Made by a program: the position numbers and the translations under genes. This document shows, piece by piece, positions 58,192-64,000 of a stretch of 64,000 nt of DNA; positions within the stretch are counted from its first letter, which is position 1, and each line of letters begins with the position of its first letter. Under the pieces are notes generated by a model, which did not search any database, was not told the origin of the DNA, and was given only the letters and a program-made list of their open reading frames with translations. The DNA is from an uncultured Myxococcales bacterium (GTDB lineage Bacteria; Myxococcota_A; UBA9042; DTJE01), in assembly GCA_903857665.1 (NCBI GenBank), contig CAIOFV010000061.1, positions 146,557 through 210,556 on the forward strand, written 5' to 3'.

Positions 58192-60444
58192 TCACAGGCA
58201 GCGGCAGATGATGTCGTTCAGGCCCTCGGTGGTTTCCGACCAGTTGCCGATCTTGCAGGGCCCGCTGTCGCACGTGGTGTTGGTGATGTTGGTGCCGTTG
58301 CCGGTGCACCCCCCGTTCTTGTGCATCTTGGGCGCCGTCGGGGACGAAACGCCTCCCGCCGTGTAGCTGAGCGCCATGCACGTCTTGCCCAGGCGGTCGC
58401 CGTAGAAGTGCTTGCAGAAGTACGCGGAGTCGTCCGGCCCGTTGGCCATGCAACTGGCCGAGGACGCGCAGCAGCCCTGCGTGATGAAATGGTTCGAGGT
58501 CAGGCCCATGAACGTGTGGGTCGGTCCGTAGTCGACAAACGCGATGCATCCGCCGCTCTGGCAGATCTGGCCGGCGGCGCAGGCGTGGCCGCAGGTGCTG
58601 CAGTTGTCGTGATCGGTCTGCAGATCCTTGCAGGCGAGGCCGCAGGCCACCTTGGGGCTGGCGCAGATCACGCTGCACTTGCCCCCGACGCAGGCGGACA
58701 ACTCGCCGCAGGCCGTGCCGCAGGTCCCGCAGTCGGTGTTGTCGTTCTGGAGGTCGGCACAGTAGAAGGGAACGGCGGCGCCGTCGCCACAGACGCCCAG
58801 GTCCGCCGCGCAGGTGATCTTGCACCCGCCGTTCTGGCACGACTGGCCCTTGCCGCAGGCCGTCCCGCAGGTTCCGCAGTTCAGGTTGTCGGACTGGAGG
58901 TCGGCACAATAGAAGGGCACGGTGGCGCCGTCGCCACAGACGCCCAGGTCCGCCGCGCAGGTGATCTTGCAGTTTCCGTCCTGGCAGGACTCGCCCAGGC
59001 CGCAGGCCGTACCGCATACGCCGCAGTTCAGATTGTCGGACTGGAGGTTCGCGCAGTAGGCCCCGTCCCCGGTCCCGCACGTGGCCAGCGTCGAGGCGCA
59101 CGTGGTGGCGCAGGCCTTCGCCGAGCACACCTGGCCCGCGGGGCAGGCATTGCCGCATTCCCCGCAATCGAGGTTGTCGGTCAGGAGGTTCGCGCAGTAC
59201 CACGGAACGGTGTCGCCGTCGCCGCAGACGACCAGGTTCGCCGCGCAGGTGATCTTGCAGCCGCCGTCCTGGCACGACTGGCCCAGGCCGCAGACCGTGC
59301 CGCATACGCCGCAGTTCACGTTGTCGGCCTTCAGGAAGGCGCAGTACTTCGGAACGTCGATGCCGTCGCCGCAGATGGTCATGCCCGTCCCGCAGGTGAT
59401 CTTGCAGCCGCCGTCCTGGCAGGACTCGCCGATGCCGCAGGCGGTGCCGCATACGCCGCAGTTCACGTTGTCGGTCTGGAGGTTCGCGCAGTACAGCGGA
59501 ACGGTGTCGCCGTCGCCGCAGACGGTCATGTCCGTCCCGCAGGTGATCTTGCAGTTGCCGTCCTGGCAGGACTCGCCGAAGCCGCACTTGGTGCCGCACA
59601 CGCCGCAGTTCACGTTGTCGGCCTGGAGGTTCGCGCAATACAACGGAACGGTGGTGCCGTCGCCGCAGGTGAACAGCGTCGCCGCGCAGGTGGTGGCGCA
59701 CACCTTGTCCGAGCACACTTCGCCCGCGGGACAGACCGTGCCGCATTCCCCGCAGTTCGCGTTGTCGGTCCGCAGGTCCGCGCAGTATTGCACGACGGCA
59801 TCGGCGTCGCAGACGCTCTGGGTCGCGCCGCAGGTCAGGGTGCAATGGGTGCCCTTGCACGCCTCGCCCACCCCGCAGGCCTTGCCGCATTCGCCGCAGT
59901 TGGCGTTGTCGGTCTGGAGGTTGGCGCAGTAGGCATCGACCCCGGTGCCGCACGTGGCCAGCGTCGGCGCGCAGCTCGTGGTGCACACCTTGTCCGAACA
60001 CACCTGGCCCGCGGCGCACGCGTGATCGCAGTCGCCGCAGTTCAGCCGATCCGTCGCGAGGGTCGCGCAGGCCGTCCCACACACCGCCTGTCCCGACGGG
60101 CACGACGTCGCACACTTCCCGTTCACGCAGGCCTGGCCCGCCGTGCACGGCGTCCCGCACCCGCCGCAGTTGTCGTAGGACGTCTTCATGTTGATGCACG
60201 CCCCCCCGCAGGGTTCCAGCGGCGAGGTGCAGGACGGCGCGGTATCGAGCCTCGTGTCGAAGGTCGTTGTGTCGGACTGGCCGTCGGCCACGACCTCGGC
60301 CACGACCTCAGCCACGACCGGGACGTCGCCGACGGAGTCCTTCCCGGGATCCTCCGTCCCGCAGTTCGTCGAGGAACCGCCGCCGCACCCCCAGGCCCAG
60401 GAAGCCGCGAGCACAACGAACAGGGTACCGTGGATTCGACGCAT
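58192..60444 (-). CDS. Cys-rich STIG1-like repeat lipoprotein
   Basis: 750 residues; ATG 60444 follows GGAGGAAAGG. A lipobox (WAWGC) and a Val/Ala/Glu/Asp linker lead to about twelve units of 47-49 residues with the pattern YCANLQTDN-x-NCG-x-CG-x-x-C and G-x-x-C-x-x-G-x-C-x-x-xC. This N-C-G-x-C-G signature resembles plant stigma-specific STIG1-like and other extracellular Cys repeats. The C-terminal ~100 residues are a different Cys-rich domain (HFITQGCCASSASCMANGP to the final ICRCL). Probably a surface stalk or adhesin. Its ~150-base neighbour downstream is the hydrolase lipoprotein on the same strand order. Confidence 0.8.
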   Translation of the reverse strand: MRRIHGTLFVVLAASWAWGCGGGSSTNCGTEDPGKDSVGDVPVVAEVVAEVVADGQSDTTTFDTRLDTAPSCTSPLEPCGGACINMKTSYDNCGGCGTPCTAGQACVNGKCATSCPSGQAVCGTACATLATDRLNCGDCDHACAAGQVCSDKVCTTSCAPTLATCGTGVDAYCANLQTDNANCGECGKACGVGEACKGTHCTLTCGATQSVCDADAVVQYCADLRTDNANCGECGTVCPAGEVCSDKVCATTCAATLFTCGDGTTVPLYCANLQADNVNCGVCGTKCGFGESCQDGNCKITCGTDMTVCGDGDTVPLYCANLQTDNVNCGVCGTACGIGESCQDGGCKITCGTGMTICGDGIDVPKYCAFLKADNVNCGVCGTVCGLGQSCQDGGCKITCAANLVVCGDGDTVPWYCANLLTDNLDCGECGNACPAGQVCSAKACATTCASTLATCGTGDGAYCANLQSDNLNCGVCGTACGLGESCQDGNCKITCAADLGVCGDGATVPFYCADLQSDNLNCGTCGTACGKGQSCQNGGCKITCAADLGVCGDGAAVPFYCADLQNDNTDCGTCGTACGELSACVGGKCSVICASPKVACGLACKDLQTDHDNCSTCGHACAAGQICQSGGCIAFVDYGPTHTFMGLTSNHFITQGCCASSASCMANGPDDSAYFCKHFYGDRLGKTCMALSYTAGGVSSPTAPKMHKNGGCTGNGTNITNTTCDSGPCKIGNWSETTEGLNDIICRCL
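58560..60190 (-). repeat. About twelve tandem Cys-repeat units (47-49 codons)
   Basis: Coding repeats in the STIG1-like lipoprotein gene. Where I measured it (GCAGTTCACG at 59311, 59458 and 59605) the period is exactly 147 bases. Other units are a few codons shorter. Boundaries are approximate. Confidence 0.75.
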
Positions 60445-60637
60445 CGCCTTTCCTCCAAGGACGTGCATGGCACCGTCCCCTTGAGTTTCCGGAAGGACCA
60501 CCCCGCCGCAGTATCGGCCGATTCCGAAAGGAGGGGCAAGGCCAGGGCCTTCGACGAATCGTGACGACCGGCCTCACCCGCCCGCCGCAGCGCGAGCCGC
60601 GCGGGAACGGTGAACGCGCCGCCAGGGCAGAACGCGA

Positions 60638-60649
60638 TAGAATGGGCCC
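60638..60649 (+). promoter_or_regulatory. Possible -10 element for a leaderless transcript
   Basis: TAGAAT (60638-60643), then GGGCCC, then the ATG at 60650. This is a near-consensus -10 directly abutting a start codon that has no ribosome site, the same geometry as at 785 and 16660. No good -35 is visible. Confidence 0.35.
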
Positions 60650-62377
60650 ATGCGGAGGTCGGCGATGGGCGCGTTTGGAGGAATCCGGGTCCTGGGCATG
60701 GCGCTGCTGGTGGCGGCGGGATTCGCGGCCTGCGGCGGGACGAAGGCAGGCAGCGATCCGGGCGCAGGGGACCTGCCCATCGACGTGCCGGATGCCACGG
60801 ATGTGCCGGGGGACCTTCCTCGTGACCTCACCGCGGACCCCTCGCCGGACCTCGCGGCCGACGGGACCGACGCCGACGCACCGCTGCCCGACTCCGGCGC
60901 CGACGCCTCACCCGAGGCCGAGCCCCTCGACACCTCGACAGACGCTCCCGCCGACACGACCGTTCTCCCCGACGGGTCCTGCACGCCGGCCGACGCCCTC
61001 GAGCCGTTCCAGGTGAGCGCCCCGGGTACCGAGGTCCAGCCCTCGTTCAACGCGCTCGTCAGCGACGACGCCGTGGTGACCTACAAGGGTCCCGAGCAGG
61101 ACACGTTCTGCGACACTCCCTACTGCGACGGCGTCCAGGACCGGCAGGTCACGTTCCGGCTGACCGCCACCGGGAAGGATCTGGCCATCGTGTACGCCCT
61201 GCCGCTGGAGGTCGAGATCCCGGTCCGCGCGGGCCAGTCGGTGCACGTGTACTGGCGCCAGCAATCGCCGTGGTGGACCGACACGGTGCTGGCCGTCTGG
61301 GACGCCGGCGGCTCCCCGGTGTTCTTCTTCCACGACGCGGCCCAGGCCGGGGAAACGCCGTGGTGGGACTGCGGCGGCAAGGTCCCCTGCCCGACGCTGG
61401 TGACGCTGGCCGACGCGTGCCTGCCGATCCCGGGCACGTGCGGGAGCGTCGCCTACCCTCAGGTCCTGATGGCTCTGGACGGCGGGCTGTCCAGCGGCGA
61501 GATTCCCGCGCAACTGGGGCAGGGCCAGACCAGCGTGGCCCCGGTCCCGGAATTCCACGTCCGCTACCTGGTCGCCCGGTCCCAGCACAACGTCACGATG
61601 GAGTGCATGGACTACCCCGACCGGTGGCTGGCCGCGGCGATGATGCGCAACGACTTCGCGTCGCAGTGCCGCTGCAGCGCCGACGCGGACTGCCGGCCCC
61701 ACGAGGTCTGCGAGCCCAACGCGGGCCGATGCGTGCCCGACCTGTGCGATGCCGACATCAACCCGCTGGTCGTCAGCGGCTGCGCCGACGGCGAGGGCTG
61801 CGACGCCTTCACGGGGACATGCGTGCCCATGGACAAGGCCTGCACGACCGACGCCGACTGCGCCAGCGTATCGACGGCGATCTGCAATCCCCGGGTGCGA
61901 CCCTGCACGCCCGACGCCGGTTGCACCCATCCCTGGACCGGCGTGTGCGTCCGCGACTTCTGCGCGGTGGCGGATTGCATGGGGAACTGCAGTTCGCTGC
62001 TGGACCGATGCTACCAGTGCATCGGCGACTGCGAGTGCCCCGGGTACGGGACCGGCGGCTGGTGCGACAACTGGGGCTGCAAGACCTGCGACGCGGCCCG
62101 GATCGGGTTCACCCAGGACGACAGGTACGACTTCTGGGTGGCCTGCGCGACGAAGGCCGGGCTGGACGAGGCGGCCCTGAAGGCCCTGGATCCCAAGGCC
62201 ACGTGCGGGGTCGGCCTGGCCCTGGGGAAGTGCGACGGCACGACCGAGGTCGCCTGCATGGGCAACCTGCAAAAGGACAACCGGGGCCGGCTGGCGGACA
62301 CGGCCTGGGAAACGTCCTGCGGGCTGGCGGCCCTGCCATGGGTCACGCGGATCGTGGGCGGGTTCTACGAGCGGTGA
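60650..62377 (+). CDS. Cys-rich lipoprotein of unknown function
   Basis: 575 residues from ATG 60650; an in-frame ATG at 60665 is possible. The signal peptide has lipobox AAGFAAC, followed by an Asp/Pro linker (DVPDATDVPGDLPRDL). Residues about 115-330 are beta-rich with FRLTATGKDLAIVYALPLEV and HVYWRQQSPWWTDTVLAVWD. The second half has Cys modules of the CxxDxDC type (CRCSADADCRPHEVCEPNAG, KACTTDADCASVS) found in many myxobacterial surface proteins. The C-terminus holds another Cys-rich domain (SSLLDRCYQCIGDCECPGYG). I recognise no enzyme signature. It is followed 73 bases later by a related lipoprotein on the same strand. Confidence 0.72.
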   Translation: MRRSAMGAFGGIRVLGMALLVAAGFAACGGTKAGSDPGAGDLPIDVPDATDVPGDLPRDLTADPSPDLAADGTDADAPLPDSGADASPEAEPLDTSTDAPADTTVLPDGSCTPADALEPFQVSAPGTEVQPSFNALVSDDAVVTYKGPEQDTFCDTPYCDGVQDRQVTFRLTATGKDLAIVYALPLEVEIPVRAGQSVHVYWRQQSPWWTDTVLAVWDAGGSPVFFFHDAAQAGETPWWDCGGKVPCPTLVTLADACLPIPGTCGSVAYPQVLMALDGGLSSGEIPAQLGQGQTSVAPVPEFHVRYLVARSQHNVTMECMDYPDRWLAAAMMRNDFASQCRCSADADCRPHEVCEPNAGRCVPDLCDADINPLVVSGCADGEGCDAFTGTCVPMDKACTTDADCASVSTAICNPRVRPCTPDAGCTHPWTGVCVRDFCAVADCMGNCSSLLDRCYQCIGDCECPGYGTGGWCDNWGCKTCDAARIGFTQDDRYDFWVACATKAGLDEAALKALDPKATCGVGLALGKCDGTTEVACMGNLQKDNRGRLADTAWETSCGLAALPWVTRIVGGFYER

Positions 62378-62450
62378 GGGGGCAACGCGGGTTCGGGCCA
62401 CCGGGCCTTGAGCGTGGATTTGCACGTATGCCGAGGCAGGGGGGGACTGG

Positions 62451-63638
62451 ATGAACGGGATCGTGCGGACCGCACTGGCGCTGGTGGTCGCGTCGATGGT
62501 GGGCGCATGCAGTGGCAGCGGCGGAACCGATGCCGGCGATCCGGGAACGGACGTCGATGCCGCAGTTCCCGACACCCCGACGCTCGACGTCCCGGCCCAG
62601 GACAACGCGATCCCCGATGCCGCGCCCCAGGACAACGCGATCCCGGATGCCGCGACCCCCGACACCCCGGCCCTGGACAACACGCCCCCCGATGCCGCGA
62701 CCCCCGACACCCCGACGCCCGGATGCGCGGCGGATGCCGACTGCCCGGGCTGCTCGCTATGCGACCTGAATGCGGCCGGCGGTCCCGCGTGCGTGAACCC
62801 GTTCACGACGATCGGCGTGCAATGCACCACCCGGCTCGACTGCCCCGAACAGCACTGCTGCTCGTACTCGCGGCTGGCGGACCGGCCCCTGTGCGGCGGG
62901 GTGTGCGTGATGGACGACGGGTCCGCGGACTGCGCCTCGTGCGTCAACGAGGGAATGGAGTTTTCGGGCGACACCGAGGCGTGCTGCCCCGGGCTGCAGC
63001 GAATCCCGATGCCGATGATGGCAGGGGACTCCTGCATCCCGTCGCGCTGCTTCTGCGACACCTGCGTGAAGCGCTGCGGGGACGGCGTCTGCGGAACGGG
63101 CGAGGACGCGTGCCGCTGCCCGGCCGACTGCCCGCACGGGTTCGCGAAGGGACCGGGAGCGCCCTGCACGTCGGACGCGGACTGCGCCGCGCCGGGCGGC
63201 TGCCTGACCGAGGCGTCGGGGTACCCGACCGGGGGCTACTGCGGGGGCGGCGCCTGCGACCCGGCGTCGGCGATGTCGTTGTGCCCGGCCGGGTCGGCCT
63301 GCACGGGGACCTGGTTCGCGCAGACGACCCTGTGCATGCCCACGTGCCGCAAGGACGACGACTGCCGCGCGGGCTTCACCTGCGAGGCTTTCCCCGAGCC
63401 CTACGCGCCGGCCGGCACCTTGCGCTGCTGGCAGGCGGGCGGCACCCAGTTGGCCGGCGTCGGACAGTCGTGTGCCCAGGACACCGACTGCCTGTCCAAC
63501 ATGTGCCTGGCGGCACCCGACGGGGCCAAGGTCTGCTCGGCCTTCTGCGACGCGACGACGCCCTGCAAGCAGGGCCAGGCGTGCAGCCCGATGGGCGGCT
63601 GCGGGTCGCCCTCGTGCGGCGCCTGCTTCACCCTCTGA
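62451..63638 (+). CDS. Cys-rich lipoprotein with D-x-P tandem linker
   Basis: 395 residues. Lipobox MVGAC, then a linker built from near-identical units (PAQDNAIPDAAPQDNAIPDA and PDTPALDNTPPDAATPDTP). This is also visible as DNA-level tandem repetition around 62560-62720. The mature region is Cys-rich: CAADADCPGCSLCDL, TTRLDCPEQHCCSYS, RCFCDTCVKRCGDGVCGTGE and two CxxDxDC modules (PCTSDADCAAPGGC, SCAQDTDCLSNMC). It ends with QACSPMGGCGSPSCGAC. Extracellular by prediction. The function is unknown and it may act with the preceding gene. Confidence 0.72.
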   Translation: MNGIVRTALALVVASMVGACSGSGGTDAGDPGTDVDAAVPDTPTLDVPAQDNAIPDAAPQDNAIPDAATPDTPALDNTPPDAATPDTPTPGCAADADCPGCSLCDLNAAGGPACVNPFTTIGVQCTTRLDCPEQHCCSYSRLADRPLCGGVCVMDDGSADCASCVNEGMEFSGDTEACCPGLQRIPMPMMAGDSCIPSRCFCDTCVKRCGDGVCGTGEDACRCPADCPHGFAKGPGAPCTSDADCAAPGGCLTEASGYPTGGYCGGGACDPASAMSLCPAGSACTGTWFAQTTLCMPTCRKDDDCRAGFTCEAFPEPYAPAGTLRCWQAGGTQLAGVGQSCAQDTDCLSNMCLAAPDGAKVCSAFCDATTPCKQGQACSPMGGCGSPSCGACFTL

Positions 63639-63728
63639 CCGCGTTTCCAAATGGGGTGCTATCCTCCCGGCCTGAATGACGGCGACGAGGCTGCGATGTC
63701 GGAGCGGATCGGCGGGACGGAGGGGCGC

Positions 63729-63887
63729 ATGCGAATCGGTGCGGGGATCCTGGTGCTGGCGTGCGCGACGGCATGGGCCTGCGGAGACGGCTCGCCGAAC
63801 GGGCCGGGGACCGACCCGGGGACCGCGGGAGACGCAGACGTCAGCCTGGCGGACAACGCGCTAGTGTACTCCGCCACAAATGCCTAG
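63729..63887 (+). pseudogene. Lipoprotein gene interrupted by IS insertion
   Basis: The ATG at 63729 has GGAGG nearby and opens a normal lipoprotein signal (MRIGAGILVLACATAWACGD) and the start of a Gly/Pro/Asp linker (GPGTDPGTAGDADVSLAD). After LADNA the frame enters the end of an IS630-type element and stops within nine codons. The linker is therefore cut after about 45 residues. The rest of the gene presumably lies beyond the element, outside the window. Confidence 0.65.
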
Positions 63888-64000
63888 AACTGTGCTAGAG
63901 TCCCCCTGTCGAGACGGGGAACCGAGATGCGGCGTGCGGTGGCGGTGGTACTGAACGATGCTCAGCGGTCGAGACTGGAAGGGATCGTGCGGGCAGCGAC
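63862..64000 (+). mobile_element. IS630-family insertion sequence, left end (partial)
   Basis: The lipoprotein linker breaks at a TA dinucleotide (63862-63863), the target site of IS630/Tc1-mariner elements. A TGTACTCCGCCACAAATG-like terminus follows, and then the transposase start at 63927. The other end is beyond the window, so the inverted repeat cannot be checked. Confidence 0.6.
63927..64000 (+). CDS. IS630-type transposase, N-terminal fragment
   Basis: Only 24 full codons are visible: MRRAVAVVLNDAQRSRLEGI and VRAA. The pattern of a hydrophobic V-x-L-x-D/E start followed by Q-R-x-x-L-E-x-I-x-R-A matches the opening helix of IS630 transposase helix-turn-helix domains (typically ...VLTDEQRxxLExxxR...). 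A GGGGA ribosome-like site precedes it. Truncated by the window edge. Confidence 0.6.
   Translation, partial: MRRAVAVVLNDAQRSRLEGIVRAA

Noticed and set aside
58120..60564. Plus-strand frame with AVHVVGLEVRAV-type repeats
   Set aside because: Antisense of the STIG1-like Cys-repeat gene. The repeat arises from the coding units of the other strand.

Overview
Organism. The window is very GC-rich and densely coded on both strands. Its most distinctive trait is a large set of predicted outer-membrane or periplasmic lipoproteins: a signal peptide with a lipobox Cys, then a low-complexity Asp/Pro/Val linker (many D-x-P-D units), then Cys-rich repeats, beta-propeller or hydrolase domains. That architecture, with SSS symporters, secreted hydrolases, hybrid kinases and bacillithiol genes, suggests a Gram-negative free-living bacterium of the Myxococcota or a related 'deltaproteobacterial' lineage. 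The placement is inference from style; no rRNA is present.

Layout. 0-11.4 kb holds housekeeping and transport genes: a C-terminal MscS fragment at the window edge, two DppB/DppC-type ABC permeases with unusual periplasmic insertions, a quinone oxidoreductase, a heparinase-like lipoprotein, a TGS-uridine kinase fusion, a radical SAM protein, an initiator tRNA-fMet with its own promoter and terminator, a DUF4395 membrane protein and a tRNA-dihydrouridine synthase. 11.4-16.4 kb holds two lipoproteins, one with about eleven 41-residue Cys repeats plus a beta-helix, and a Cys-rich gene remnant. 16.7-21.1 kb is a tightly overlapping operon of a secreted PIG-L deacetylase, a small membrane protein and an SSS symporter. 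21.2-30.5 kb holds an MNT/HEPN toxin-antitoxin pair, a DUF2911 protein, the bshC-bshA bacillithiol operon, a metallopeptidase-like lipoprotein and a hybrid histidine kinase.

30.5-41.8 kb reads as an accessory island: hicBA, a PIN/ribbon-helix-helix pair, a DUF4160/DUF2442-HTH pair, an orphan antitoxin-like gene, EcsC, a nuclease-ATPase (DUF2075), a HIT-HNH pair, palindromic repeats and a decayed Fic gene, plus a collagen-like lipoprotein. 42-46.7 kb is one giant lipoprotein with fifteen exact-length 147-bp Cys repeats and a VCBS beta-propeller.

46.8-56.6 kb is the most interesting part. A two-helix membrane protein precedes a ~1,919-residue protein (beta-propeller N-terminus, helical middle, degenerate histidine-kinase-like ATPase C-terminus). 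One base later comes a receiver-like/SIR2 fusion, and a second SIR2 protein is convergent. I read this as a candidate undescribed conflict or anti-phage system in which a large sensor controls an NAD-binding SIR2 effector. 56.8-64 kb returns to lipoproteins (an alpha/beta hydrolase, a twelve-repeat Cys protein, two Cys-rich proteins) and ends in a lipoprotein gene apparently interrupted by an IS630-type element that runs off the window.
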